DNA of 64,000 nt from Thozetella sp. PMI_491 (GCA_021432635.1 MU270086.1:248001-312000); one strand, 5' to 3'; shown: positions 1-12,558, counted from the stretch's first letter. Numbers and translations: made by a program. The notes: generated by a model not told the origin, from the sequence alone.

Positions 1-3000
1 TGGAGACACCCTTAGCGTCTGCGCACTCACCGGCGTCAGCCCTCTCCTCAAATGACGAGGAAAGCGGTTCCATCCACCGAGTAGGAAGTACATCGACCCA
101 GACCGGAATCGTGGCTTCATTCGATGAAGTTGATCTGAAGTACAGCGACAATTCTCCTGTACTCCACAATCTGCAGCTAGATATTCTCAAAGGTTCGCTA
201 GTCATGGTCGTCGGTCCGGTAGGATCAGGCAAGTCAACCTTGCTGAAGGCCGTAGCCGGCGACCTAGCGCCTTCCCGAGGCTCAGTGAGAGTGATGACAC
301 CCGAGGTCGCCTACTGCCAGCAGACTCCATGGCTCACGAACACGACGGTCCGGCGGTGCATAATGGGACAGACCGACCTGGTTGATGAGACCTGGTACCA
401 GAAGGTTGTCAAATCGTGTGCGCTGGATGAAGATATTGGCGCCTTGCCCGGGGGTAGTGACTGGGTGGTTGGGTCTGGAGGCATCTCACTGAGCGGCGGC
501 CAAAAGCAGAGAATAGTAGGTCTCTCTCGGTTAAACAGTTCGTCGACTTTTTGTTCCCTGACATGATTGACTGACACAATTTTCTGGTCAGGCCTTGGCC
601 AGGGCCGTCTACTCCAAGAACCATCTGCTGGTGCTCGACAGCCCGTTCTCTGCACTTGACCAAAAAACGGAACAGGCAGTCTTCGACTCCCTCCTGTCCA
701 AAGATGGATTACTTAGGCAAGATGGAGCGACAGTAATCATGGCCACACATACGCGTAAGTTTGACCACTCCACGACTCCGAAGTTCTCCTGTCCCACTAA
801 CCACGACTGTAGTGCGACACCTTGCCTTTGCCGACAAGATTGTTGTGCTTGGAGATGGCGGTAAAGTTGACCGTACTGGCACCTTCGATGAGCTGCAGGA
901 TCTCCCTATCTTGCAACGAAGTATGGATTTTGACGAGCGTCAAACGATCCAAGCTTCAAAGGTCAACGAACAACCGGCGTCAAACGGTACAAAGAAATCT
1001 TTGCCCCAGCCAGCTAGCGGAAAGGCGCTGAAGATAAAAGTTCTTGGAGACTTTTCCGACTACTTCAAATCCATGGGATGGAGCAGGATGTTCTGTTTTC
1101 TTGTGATTACTGCTTTGTTCATATTCTGCTCTCGTTTCTCCCGTAAGTATAAGAAAAATGGCACCCTGCGCTTCCGTATTGACAACCACGACAGTGATTT
1201 GGCTGCAATACTATGTTGGAGGTAAAATTGCTGACCGCGGCCTCTTCATCGGGATCTATTTCGCTTTCAATCTTGCTGCTATCACACTGTACCTCATAGG
1301 CTTTTGGTAAGATTTCTCACCTGAAGCTGCTAGACAGGTTCTGATGCTGTGTAGGTGGATGATGATAGTTCTCACCCCGATCTCCTCGGCCGATCTTCAT
1401 TGGCAGCTGGTGACCGGAGTCTTCAGGTAGGTGGCTGCCTATACTATAACAGCCTGCTTCAGCTAATTAACCTTCTGCAGAGCTCCTCTGGCATTTTTTA
1501 GCAAAATTGATTCTGGGGTAGTTCTGAATCGGTAGGTCTCCTGTTCCGTTTCTCAGCACTCACGGGAGCAATTAACATCTTTATAGCTTCAGCCAAGATA
1601 TGCATTTTCTGAATGCTCAACTCCCGATTTCTACCAAAGAGTCAATCACATGTAATGTCCGAATACCCCCCATCCAGGAGCTCGTTCCTAACAGAAGGTC
1701 TCTTAGCGCTCTTTCTGTGCCTGGTCCAGCTTATTCTCATCTCGGTCGGGTCCGGCTACCTGGCAATTGTGATCCCGCTGCTCCTGCTTGTGGTATATGC
1801 TTTGCAGAGATTCTATCTGGGGACTTCGCGTCAGCTCCGCATGCTTGAGCTCGAGCACAAGTCTCCCGTATATTCATTTTTCACAGATACGATCGAGGGT
1901 CTGCCGACCATCCGCGCTTTCGGCTGGAGCCGGTCTTTCCTCGAGCTCTTCTACGGGCGGTTGGACGAATCACAGCGACCCGTCTACTTTTTGTATCTCA
2001 TCCAACGCTGGCTAAACTTCGTCTTCGATGTGCTAGTCGCGTGCCTTGCCGTGCTGTTGCTCGTATTTGCGACACAGTTCAGAAACACCAGCACCGGCCC
2101 AGCGCTGGGCGTGGCGATGGTGAACATATTGTCGTTCAGCCAGGGGCTCGGCCAGCTCGTATGGTACTATACTGAGCTGGAGACCTGCATGGGCGCCATT
2201 TCTAGGATCAAAGAATACGCAGCCATGAAGCCGGAGGACGACCCAGCTAAAATGCGAGAGCCGCCCAGCACATGGCCTTCCAAAGGAGTTGTACGCTTCT
2301 GTGACGTTTCCGCAGCCTACGGCGCTGAGGACGAGCTAGTTCTGAAGGATGTATCTTTTCAAATTCTCGATGGCCAGATGGTCGGGATCTCAGGTCGCAC
2401 TGGGAGGTAAGTTCTCGCGATGTGTCCACAGAGCCGCCACGAGGCTAACCTGACCGACATAGTGGCAAATCGTCCCTCTTCCTCGCTCTTCTCGGATTTC
2501 TCGAACTCCGCAGTGGGGCCATTTACCTCGATGGCGTCGATATCTCGACGGTTCCACGCGAGACTCTACGCTCGCGTCTCACTGTCATACCGCAAGATCC
2601 CTTCTTCCTCGAGACCCGAAGCATTCGTGCAACCCTGACGGGAAGCCGTGCTAACATTTCGGATGCCGCTCTCATCGCTGCTGTAGAGAAAGTCGGTCTC
2701 CTGCAACACCTGATCACGAGCCTTCGCCCTATCCTCCCCGAAGGGAGCCGGAGCGGTGTAGACGTCGCTCTCAGCGCGGAGGAAGCTAAGTGTCTTCTTG
2801 ATGCCAAAATGAAGTCGCTTCCTCTGTCACCCGGCCAGCTGCAGCTATTTTGCCTTGCGCGCCCATTGGTGCTGGACAGCAAGGTTGTCCTGTTAGACGA
2901 GGTGACGAGTGCAGTAGACCATGCAACTGAGGAGAAGCTACAAGAAGTACTACTCGAGGGCATGGAGGGAAAGACGGTGATAATAATCGCTCATCGTCCA

Positions 3001-3078
3001 GAGATTGCTAAGGAATGCTCCGTGGGTATAGAGATGGAGGCAGGCAGAGTCACAAACGTGACCTCCCGATCAGCGTAG
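1..3078 (+). CDS. ABCC-type (MRP/YCF1-like) ABC transporter, C-terminal part; 5' end outside window
   Basis: The frame is open from base 3, so the start lies left of the window. Nine exons are visible: 1-515, 592-754, 813-1142, 1195-1306, 1355-1426, 1481-1531, 1587-1651, 1698-2406, 2463-3078. Phases agree throughout and give about 876 residues. Order: linker, NBD1 (Walker A GPVGSGKST, signature LSGGQKQR, Walker B LLVLDSPFSALD), second membrane domain (TYxxQ-like start, SKIDSGVVLNRFSQDM, then several hydrophobic segments), NBD2 (Walker A GRTGSGKSS split by the last intron, signature LSPGQLQ, Walker B VVLLDEVTSAVD). The family exports organic anions, glutathione conjugates or drugs using ATP. 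NBD1 has Ser where the catalytic carboxylate would be, while NBD2 keeps Glu, the asymmetric ABCC pattern. The 46-base intron 1652-1697 is chosen because the nearer acceptor creates a stop. The substrate cannot be inferred. It converges with the permease gene, leaving 203 bases between stops. Confidence 0.9.
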
Positions 3079-3281
3079 GAATAAGTGATTGCGAGAGTAG
3101 CTAGAGATCTAGGCAGAATATATTGTTCTTTGTAACGGGGTATCAGGGTACACAAGACTATACTATGAATATGCTCATTGAAACTATTATTCGCGGTCTA
3201 AATGCACGCACTGCATGTAGACACCTCAGCGCCCTCTTGAGGCTCACTCGTGCAGCGGCCGCTACAAGCTCAAGTCGGAGC

Positions 3282-5254
3282 CTAAGCGAACAGCCAGTCT
3301 AGCGCCTTTTCAAAGAAGTTCCTGCGCATGTGATTAGCATATCACGAATTACCAATGAAGGGGAGACACGATGAAGACCTACTTTGGCGGGGTTGGCACG
3401 AAGTTGCGCGTGTACTCCTCGATCTCGGCTTGGTTGCTCACCAAGTCGACCTCGTGGGACCGGTGAATGCGAGTTTTCCCGATAAACTTCCAGAACAAAT
3501 AGAGCACTGGAACAATCGCTACCATGGCATACCTAAGGGATCTAGTTTAGCACCAAGATCACGCGGATGGAATTAGAGGTTTGGGGCTGGGGAGGGTCCC
3601 AACGTAACCGAGTAACGTACGAAAAGACAAAAGTAACCGGGTCCCAGTTTCCGGCTAAAAATACTGGATACCCTCCGAAGATAATCATGATCATAGTACC
3701 AACCGCTCCGTACCAAGCTGTGTAGGGCTGGAGCCAGCCGCGATACGGCAGAGTCCTGCGGTCGATGCCTTGGGCCTTGAGCGCGCGGTAGAAGCAGAGG
3801 TATGTGAAGCACATGATGAAGAAGTTGATGAGCTGTGAGGCAGTGACCAAAGATACGAACCAAGTGATCACCACCGCTGCTCCAGAGCTGACCTGGAGGA
3901 AGGACAGGAGGGCAATGAGCAGCACAGCGATGACAGAGTACACAGGGACGCCCTTCTTAGTGCACTTGGTGAATAATCGAGGAGCCTTGCCCTCGAGCGC
4001 CAGACCGTAGAGCGAGCGCGACGAGCAGTAGATGTAGCTGTTGCCGGCCGAGAATGCAGAGGACAGGATCAGCGCATTCACGATGTGCGGCAGCACAGGA
4101 ATGCCAAGCCGGTTCATGGCAGCGACGTAGGGGGAGGAAGCAGCGCCAGGGGCACCGTTGGTAAGGGCGTCGATAAGATCCGGGTCGTTGTAGGGCACCA
4201 GGATGCCGACGGCGAGCGAGCCTAGGATGAAAAAGATGGCCAGGCGGTAGAAGACCGAGTTATATGCGCGGGGCATGACGACACGGGGGTTTTCAGCCTC
4301 TCCGGCAGCCATGGACACATAGTCGGGCCCGGCGACGGTGAAGGCTGCTACGATCAAAGCAGCCATGAATCCGTGAAATCTCCCCAGATCGCCATCCGCA
4401 TAGCGTTCGACAAAGGCACCTGGATTTTTCCAGTAACGAAAGCCAAAGGCGTCGTGTTGGGGGTTGCCGCCGACCTTTTTCTCATATTAGTTTTCCTCCC
4501 TCGGCATTGTTATAGGTGTGTAGATGTAGGTCTACCCTTAACCCTTGAAGGTTAAGAAAAGGAACGGGGGAAGGGGGAAGGGGGGATTACTTGCCATCAC
4601 GATGAACGTAAAGACTATTAAACCAGTGATGAGAATCATCTTTCCGAGGGCGGCCCAAAATTCGCTCTCCCCGTAAACGTCTACGGCGAGCAGGTTGATC
4701 ACCGCGTAGAGGAACAGCACGATGGCTATGATGGCCCCTGCAGGGACCTCGTGCCAATAGGATATGATGAGCCCGCAGGCGGTGACCTCGAAGGTGGCAA
4801 GGGCGACCTGGTAGACGAAGAAGTTCCAGCCGGCGGCGAAGCCCAGGGCCTCATCGAAATAGCGGCCGGCGAAGCGGACGAAGGGCGATGAGATGGGCGT
4901 GAGGGTCACCATCTCGGCCATTGACACAGTGACGGCCATGATGACGGTACACCAGATGACGAATGCTAAGAAGAGGCTCCCAGCGCCACCATGAATCAAG
5001 CCGTTGCCGATCTGGATGAAGAGACCGGTGGCGATGGTGCCGCCGATACCAATAAGCTGGATGTGCCGAGCCTTGAGGTTCCGATGCGTGTGGTCGACCT
5101 TCCCTTCGGATGAGAGAGACGTGAGGTCTCCATCTCGCCGCATGAACCCGCCGGCTTTCTCCGCCTTTTCGGCATCGTTGCGATGGGTCAGGCCGGCCCG
5201 AAGGTCGGCACCGCCGGCGTTGCCCACCTCACTATCCGAGGAGCGAGAGGTCAT
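3282..5254 (-). CDS. Amino-acid permease, YAT family (APC superfamily)
   Basis: Exons read on the minus strand: 5254-4595, 4474-3621, 3532-3383, 3321-3282, giving 567 residues. A 60-residue hydrophilic N-terminus precedes the first membrane segment with the family motif, here GIGGTIATGLF (Ala replaces the usual second Gly). About 12 hydrophobic segments follow. Also visible are GGNPQHDAFGFRYW, GPDYVSMAAGEAENPR, SSAFSAGNSYIYCSSRSLYGLA and the C-terminal FVPTPPKNFFEKALDW. These are typical of fungal general and dicarboxylic amino-acid permeases of the plasma membrane (proton symport). The PYNDPDL...SSPYV stretch resembles Dip5-like members, but the substrate is uncertain. Intron 1 uses a GC donor (GCAAGT after the ATG codon at 4597-4595). 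A GT donor four bases further on breaks the frame. The last exon encodes only 13 residues. No second transporter component is nearby. Confidence 0.9.
4475..4594 (-). other. GC-AG intron in the permease gene
   Basis: The donor reads ATG|GCAAGT, the preferred form of GC donors. The acceptor is GAGAAAAAG, with a CTAAT branch-like site about 15 bases before it. Splicing here joins FTFIVM to VGGNPQHDAFGF exactly as in the family. The alternative GT donor (GTAATC) shifts the frame with either candidate acceptor. Confidence 0.75.
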
Positions 5255-6992
5255 AGCTACGCAGGAGAGCGGTGGCTACGGGGTGGCGTGGCGAGTCGAG
5301 GAAATGGGGCCAATGGGCTGCCAGACAGGCGAAAAGGGTGGTCAGGAGTGAAGGACGGGAAGCGAACTCAAGGGACGGGGCAGGTCTTGGGCGATGGCTG
5401 TCGCAGGACAGTCCGGGCGTGAAGGGAATGGCGCACAAGGTTGACGAGAATGCTTTTCCGTTGCGACATGGCAAGCCAGCAGCAGATAGTGGAGCGGAAA
5501 GGACTGAGGGCACGATTGGGATCGTCGCCTCCAAGAACAAGGAACACGCTTCTACGAGGCTACAGCAGCTTCGAGGAGGGAGAGTGTAGCACGGCGGGAG
5601 GAGGAAGGGACAAGACAACGAAGAGTATTCGGTATGCTTTAAGAGCTTGGCCGTTTAGCCGTCAAGACCCGATCCAGACGGCCTCTTTGGCAAACCATCC
5701 CATGGGCCTACAGAAGACTAGCAGGGTTGGTCTTCTTGGCGTCGAGAGACGGACAGTTTCGTAACCTAACCCGTTTACCGCCCATCTCGGCCGCCTAGCA
5801 TTCCTCCTGACAGCACCATATAGAGCTCACCGGTTCGACTACGCGCGTGTACCAACGGCACCTTGGCCAAGCTCCAAGTTGCATCGCGCGGGCAACCTGA
5901 CCCTCTCGGGTGCATGACAGCAGGGAAACTTAGCAGGGGACCCGCCCCACAGCGGCCACTCCTGCCCTCGCACCGAGAGTGAGTGAGGATGGACAAAAGA
6001 AGCAAACTGTCGAAGGAATCTGCCCGAGCTGCGCGGTGCGACGCACTTGCGTTTGCCAATGCCAGTCAGTTCCCATCGACAGTGAAAGCTGACCAGCCCC
6101 CAGGAAGCATGGGAGTTCGCAATGCTACGCAGAGCCGGCCGCCCCCGGCTCTATGGAGTAACACGGGGGACAGGTTGGGCGGGGGGGGGGACGGAGCAGC
6201 TTACCACTGTCCTTCTGATTTGACCGAGGCGTCGGGCCGTTGCGTTGGCTCTCATCCCTTGTGCTATGCCTACCCAGTCATCCTCGATGGGTGCCATGCA
6301 GCTGCCCTCGCTCTCAGCTCGCGCAACAAGGCGATCGGCGATGCCTATTCGGCGCTTCGCGCGAGAAAGTGTGTTTTCTGTGAGTTTGTTCGGGGCCCCA
6401 CCGCTGAAGGAGTATAGTTGCAGGGCCCGGCGTGGCGTGCACGGCTGGCTCCGCACCCTGCTCCCGCGCGACTCGTCAATCTCTCGATCAAAAGATGCGG
6501 CAGGCTGATTGGCAGGTCGCACCGGAGGAGCGATAAGCAATTGCGGTATATAACATATAACTAATAGATACCTGGCTCTGGTCTCACGCGCATCTTGGCT
6601 CAGGCGGAGGAGGCGCGATCTCGGCCTCTCGCACGCGGCGCCATGCCCCTCGCTGCCGCAAGACGGCATTTTCATGTCGACTTTTCGACAAACTCGCACC
6701 CGTCTCGTATGGGATTGATTGAAAGTGGAGAGGCTAGCGCCCCGGTTATGACGTCAGCCAAGATGCCTCAGGTGAAAAATTGCCGTTAGCTCGCAGGTCC
6801 ACGGTGACGCAATGGGACGATGGACGTGGGGAGCCGTGGAGCAGAGCCCACCCCCCCAACCCTCCATCGCGCGCGCTGTGCCGACAGAGCGGGAAGCGAT
6901 CAAGCCAGTGCGCTGTGGCGACCTGTGCGAGGGGAAGCGGAGAGGGCGCAGTCGTGTCCCTTCAGAGGTGTTTTTCCCTTGAATCTCCTCCC

Positions 6993-7013
6993 TTTTTTTT
7001 TTTTTTTTTTTTT
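6993..7013. repeat. Poly-T tract (T21)
   Basis: An uninterrupted run of 21 T in gene-free DNA. Confidence 0.9.
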
Positions 7014-7772
7014 CTCCCTGGCTCGCTCTTCCCCGAGGGATCCTTTCTAGCAGGATGGTCCAAGGGCTCCTCCTTCCGTGTTAGTGCTCGCTCGTGTTTG
7101 GTCCGCCGCGAAGAGGCACACGACCAGCTGCCCGAATGGCCACGGGGAAGTTGATCGCTTTGCTTCGCCTCTTGGCCGTGCGCCGGTCTTCCGGGTACCA
7201 ATTTGATCAATCCGTCAATTGGTCAATGGCCTTTCAGTCGGCGCCCTAGGCCCCATGAAGGATCTCTAGACGTCGAGAAAAGCAGGCAAGACCCCCAGTC
7301 AACGAGTTAATGTTAGTCAGAGAACCATAGTCGTCGTCTTGTGCCCCCCCCCAAACCTTGTGAGTGGGCAGGACCGACGAGACTAGTCCCTGGGCGGTTC
7401 CACACACCAGTCCCTGCTATTTCACAGGACCCCCCCTCCCCTCTAGCAAACGACCTCATCCACACCGGGGCTTACTGCGTTGTCCATCCTCCCTTCCATT
7501 GGCCAGTCGCATATGTCCGCCCTCAAGAGTCGCCTCTGCTTAGTCGAACAAAATGGTAATCGCAAAGAGGTTGCTTGCCGGGTTCCGGCCGCCCTGTTGC
7601 TGTGGTTTGCTCTGCTCGGAGGCACCCCGAGAGAGGCGCCAGGGAAAATGAAGGCTGCCGATCGTCCGGTCGGGATTGCTGGATATGGGATATGCCACTA
7701 GCAGAGCCCTTCATTCTCCACCGCCTGGACCAAATTCTCTGTGTAGCCTGTGCCATGTTCGTGACTTTTCCA

Positions 7773-7800
7773 TACTGCCGCTGATGGACTGCCGCTGATG
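7773..7800. repeat. Tandem duplication of 14 bases
   Basis: ACTGCCGCTGATGG occurs twice head to tail, with no change between copies. It lies in gene-free DNA with no visible function. Confidence 0.85.
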
Positions 7801-9979
7801 GGGGTGGGAATCCGAGGAATCACCGGAAACGGATATTTCCCCGGCTGGTATCTCAAGACCCAGGGAAGCTGGTAAGCTGGCTTGGCTGGGCTTAGCCTGA
7901 TCGTTTCTTGGGGATGCCAAAGCTTTGGTCCCTGGTGATCAGCATCTGCCTATACAGAACAGCGCTGATCGGAACCGTCCTAAGGGTCTCCAACATCCCG
8001 GTTCGCTGCCAGCAGGGGTTCTCCAATGTATAGAGACGGGATTGCGGCTCAAACACCTGCCGAAAGCTTCAGACCGGTCCGAGACATTCTCCCCGATCAG
8101 GAAAATATCCGAAGCCGGTGAGGAGGAGCAATCGGACCCAACAGCGCCCTCCGTAGCTAGCCGCCTCCATACCGGCGCCTGGCGCGGTGATGCGGTAGCC
8201 GTTACGTAGTAGAGACTATCCGCCGGGGAGCCAAGGATATTGGCGAGGTCGGTCAGCCCAGCAAACACCATCGGCTCGGCCCTTATCGTCGTCCGCGTTG
8301 ACAGCGCGCCGTTCCGCTCGGCAGCACCCGATGTTTGCAGGCAGAAAATTGGGCGACTACAGTCGGAAGATGGCCTCAAGCAGTATGGCGCCTCCTCTCA
8401 GGACTGGTCGGCAGATCGCTCGTTCCATTTTCTGAACGAAAGTAGCCGTCGGATGCTGTGCGAAGGACACTCGCCCGATGTAGACCGAAAGAAGCCCGGA
8501 AAGATCGAGCGACGAGAGCTGCGATACAGCCTGTTCACTAATGGCTCGGCGTAGCAACGAAAGGGGTCGCAAGAAAGGGGGAGAGCCGTTGGAAGGATGA
8601 GTCGATCTTTTGGAGCCGCTTCTGTGGCATCCAGGTGCCAGAAAGAAGATGTAACCCACAAAACGTAGACCAAGTCACCGCGACGGGAGCCTCACGCACC
8701 GCGAAACGAGCAGGCACCCCAAGGCATGCTAGCAGACGCTCCAGTCCTCGCGCGGGTAACGGCACAGTCGGGGGCCTCGTCGTGCACTGGAAAATGGCCC
8801 GCGTGTCGTGTGCCCTGCCCGCCCGCGGCTCCGGTACCAAGGACGCGGGAGTGGCGCGCAGACACTACCGCCTGCGCTGACATCTAGCGGTTGCTAAAGC
8901 TCAAGGGAAGCTCAAATGGGAGGCCAGCTTCGCCTTCATCGTATTTTCCCATCTAATCTCCCATGTCGCCGAAGGAGATGACTGCGGGAGCTCCGCGCCT
9001 TAGTCCCGATGTGGGGGGGGGGGGACAATCTGGGGAAAGCTGCCTCGTCTCGCGGCCGCGGCGGGGAAGATTAGCAGCCATGGCCTCGAGGCGCGGCACA
9101 TCAGCTCGCATCCTTCGCGGTTCCGGGCAGATGGATGCCTCTACACGAGGAACAGACGATTAGACCGTCACGAGGACGCATCTGCAACCCTACGGAGCGC
9201 CCTAGCAGGTCCACGTGGGTGGGGATGCGGGCCGGGACAGCCACAGCCATGGGGTAGGATGGGGGATGACGGGCTTCCTCGGCGTTTCGCGTGGCCGATG
9301 CGCTCTTCGGCAGGAGGGTTCCGCGCCCCCTGTCTACCCGTATTCAGCTTTGCGGAGTCGACACATGCGTCCTTGTTCCAATATTGAGGTTGCCAAGAGT
9401 GGTTCTTCAGTATTGATACCAACTGGCCTACAATCTCGGCATCAACAAGATAGCCACGCCGGTTCTATCTGTCATTCATGACTCCATGAGGTCGTTGCCT
9501 CTTCTTTTTTCTCTTCCCTTCTTCCTCCGACTTACGGCACGCCTCGCCGGTCTATGCGACTGCTATACGCTTCCTGGTGACTACCATGGCTGTATGACAA
9601 TCAGCCCACAAGCTGCCCGGTCTGCTATATAGGGCGTGCGTAACAAAGCCGTCGGCTTTTGTGATATCGTCGACTGAGACGGCGGGCAGCGTGCCACCCG
9701 GGCCAGTGTAGAGTTGGTTATCAGCCGCTGTAATTCCCATGTTTCTAGACTCCCGTCCAGTGGTTTCTGGGGTTCTCAGGGGCTATTACTCCCAACTTAA
9801 GGTTGCTCGACGGCATATTACGAAATGGTTGCTCGCTAGGCCATTAGTATATGGCGTATATGCATGCGTCGGAATAAACGAGTGCACTGGGTTTGGAGGC
9901 CTTCTCCTACATATTCGGATGCTGTATGTGGTTTTCCAAACATGTTGACCTGAGTTGGAGTTTGCCTGGTCCTTTATAC

Positions 9980-12174
9980 TCAGGCCGAGGGCTCCTGGTA
10001 TTCGAGGTCGAGCTTGGCCCACTCTTGCCGAAGGTCTTGCCGCCACGGCGCCATCGGCCAGCCCGTCTTGGCCTCGCAGTCTTCGATCATGGAGATGATC
10101 TTTTCCCTCCTCGTCGGGTCCTGGACGCAGAGCCCGGCTAACGAGGATCAGCACGCACGCACGCACGCGAGATGGACCGGGGATATCGGGGACAAACTCA
10201 CCTCCGTACAAGCACTGGGCGGATACGATCTGGCAGCCTTCGCTCTTCAGCTCCATGGCGATGCCGCAGATAGTCTCAACGGCTTCCGATAGGGTCCGCT
10301 GCACGCGGAGATACCCGTTGAAGCCTGCGTGTGCTGGTCGGTGCAGCATGATCAAGATACGCGCGAAGCTGTAGACCTGCAGGGCCACGCCGAACTGAGG
10401 CGGGTGGATCCAGATGGGACGGAACACGTCCTCCGGCCGCGGGGGTGTCGGCAACGGGCGGAAGCGCTCCCCTAGGAAGCTCTTCCATCGCTCCAGCATA
10501 GCCAGCAGATGGTCGCCGGCCTCGACCCGCCGCGCGGCAGCTTCGGCGTCATTAGGCCTCGACTTCTCCATCTCTTTGGCGTCGGCGCAGTAATTCACGG
10601 CCTGCGACAGCAGGTAGACGGACCGGTCGGCGAGGTCGTCTGGCCCGAGGTCCGGGTAGTCTTTGACCGGCTTCCAGAAGCTGAGGCACCGGCGCTTCTC
10701 GCGGAACGCAGCCCACAGGTCCTGGCGGAGCCATGCCCACCAGACAGCCTGCCGGATGCCTCCGGAGCCGCCGTTGACGTCCTGTGACCGCTGGATCCAG
10801 AAGACTCCCTTCAGGTGCCGCTGCCAGTTGCCGCGCCCGTCGGCCTCGTCTAGCATCTCGTAGGTCGAGATGACAAGCGCCGTGACCAGCAGCTGCTCCG
10901 AGCGGGTGTAGCTGTGGTGCTGCAGGTTGTTCTGCACAAAATGCAGCGTCTCGTAGTAATACTGAATCGATTCGCTTATGTCGTCGCCATCCATCTGTGC
11001 ATCCATCTGCGCCCTCGTCCGTGCCTTGCCCTGGAGGAGCGCCAGGTGGCGCGCCGACAGGGCGAGGATCGCGCGCATCAGCCCATGGTTGCGCAGCGCG
11101 AGGCGGATGGCATCGTTGGAGAAGTGCTTATGAGGGTCTAGAAGGTCGAGCCAGAGCGCGGACCGCTCGGCAAAGTTGCGTAGGAGCACGGCGTCGTGAA
11201 CGCTCAGCACAATGTCGCGATCTGCCTGCCATGATTTGTGCTCTTCCGGGCTGCGGGCGACGGGCCGAGCGGGCGGACCCAGAAGCTCCCGGTCCCCGGG
11301 GCCGAGAGGACCCACGCGACCTCTCGCAGCCTCATCGGCCGGCCCGTCTAAGGCATCGCCCGGTCCCGGCGGGAGAACGAAACCGCTGTGCGCTGCGTCC
11401 GTGGCCAGTAGGTCCAGCCAACGGTTGGACGCCGAGGCTACGGTCCACGGCTCCGAGGTTGTGGTAGCGCTGGGCGAGTGCCCCGAGACGTACGCATCGT
11501 TGTCTGCAGCCGAGGACAGCGCCTGTGGCTGAGACTGCGCGTAGGTGGGTAGGGTGACCTGCGCGCCCGGCTCGAGGGCCTCGGGCGAGCCGTCTGGTGC
11601 AGAAACGACGTCAAGCCTAGGGACGCGCGGGAGGCCCACGCTGGCACTGAAGCTGGGCGCCGCATTGGCCTCCAGATCCTCAATAGCGTCAGCCGCATCG
11701 CCAAGGGCCCGCAGCTTGTCGTCGGGGAAGACACAGTCGCGTGTCGAGATGCTGCAGGGTCCACATATCGGTCCTGCCGGGTGGGTGAGTGAGGTTGGAG
11801 CTAGGGCGACGAAAGGAGAGGTAGACTACGGGGGGGGGCCGGGGGCTAGAGAGGCAAGGGAGGAGGGCCCTGAGGGGCTTGGAGGATTCGGTCAAGGGAA
11901 GAGGCCCAGTTAGGGTGGGAACGTGCGGATACGTACGTTGTTCGTCGCACTTCTTGTGCCTGCTTCGGCAGGTCAGACAGCCTGTCTTGGTCCGAAGGCC
12001 ACGGCCGCGCGACTTCCTCTGCCGCTTCCGGGGTAGAGGCAGCCCAGACGAGCTGGAGCTGGGGCCTGGGGTGCTGCCACCAGCAGTGCCCGCCAGCCCG
12101 TTGAGGTGTGGCAGCAGCATCTGGGCCTGGTCTCCTAAACGGGCCTGCTGTGTGAGCGGGCTGCCAGCCTGCAT
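9980..12174 (-). CDS. Zn2Cys6 transcription factor, candidate regulator of the adjacent aldolase/SDR/MFS genes
   Basis: Exons on the minus strand: 12174-11937, 11773-10202, 10137-9980, giving 655 residues. A binuclear zinc cluster spans residues 66-93 with spacing C-x2-C-x6-C-x6-C-x2-C-x6-C. The first intron falls inside it, and splicing restores the last three cysteines (RPICGPCSIST). A basic stretch (RKRQRKSRGR) just before the cluster may act as a nuclear signal. After a Pro/Ser/Gly-rich linker comes a helical fungal-specific regulatory region, about 200-640, with FAERSALWLDLLDPHKHFSN and HPPQFGVALQVYSFARILIML. The C-terminal intron rejoins CLYG to AGLCVQDPTRREKI, the conserved end of this type. 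The gene is divergent from the aldolase, a usual place for a pathway-specific regulator. The target and inducer are inferred only from position. The intron 10138-10201 contains an (ACGC)n run. Confidence 0.87.
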
Positions 12175-12343
12175 GGTGCCATGCGCCTACGCCTGCGATG
12201 GAGCGTTTCGGGGAGCGGGAAGAGGGCGAGGACCAGCACACACATCTAGCCTCGAAACGAGGGTGTCATCTCATTTTTGAAGGTCGCCCGAAGACGAACT
12301 GAAGAATTTGCGCGGAGAGCTAGCTAGTTCGATTCCGGGGAAG

Positions 12344-12355
12344 CGGTGGAGGCCG
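12344..12355. promoter_or_regulatory. CGG-N6-CCG inverted repeat, possible zinc-cluster binding site
   Basis: CGG and CCG are separated by six bases, inside the divergent promoter next to a Zn2Cys6 gene. Such sites are common by chance in GC-rich DNA. Confidence 0.3.
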
Positions 12356-12452
12356 CTGGCGCACTGTTGCTTTGGGTGGTGGCCAGGCGGGGCGTTAGGA
12401 GTAAACCTTACTCGACCCCCTCATGACTCGCGGCCTGGCTCCCCGATTGCCT

Positions 12453-12558
12453 CCCCCCCCCCCCCCCCACCCGGCAAAAAACCGCCCCCGGGGGGTTTGG
12501 CCAAAACAAAAGGACCCCCCCCTTACTACCCCCCCTGTTTCCCCCCCCCCCCCCCCCC
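12453..12558. repeat. C/G homopolymer block, probable low-quality sequence
   Basis: C16 at 12453-12468 and C18 at 12541-12558 flank shorter G, C and A runs. Real promoter sequence may be miscalled or collapsed here. Confidence 0.7.

Larger units (their letters stand above)
5255..9979. other. Gene-free intergenic stretch (4.7 kb)
   Basis: This holds the permease promoter at its left end. Beyond that no ORF resembles a protein family, and the open frames are GC-rich noise on both strands. Landmarks are a T21 tract at 6993-7013, G runs near 6180 and 9009, a CRE-like TGACGTCA at 6749-6756 and a 14-base tandem duplication at 7773-7800. The right part is presumably 3' flank of the regulator gene. 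Confidence 0.6.

Noticed and set aside
1652-1694. Alternative acceptor (TAACAG) for ABC transporter intron 7
   Set aside because: Gives a TAA at the junction. The AG three bases later keeps the frame and restores a hydrophobic segment.
6749-6756. Second TGACGTCA (CRE core)
   Set aside because: Lies in gene-free DNA 1.5 kb from the nearest start codon. One 8-base match is expected by chance.
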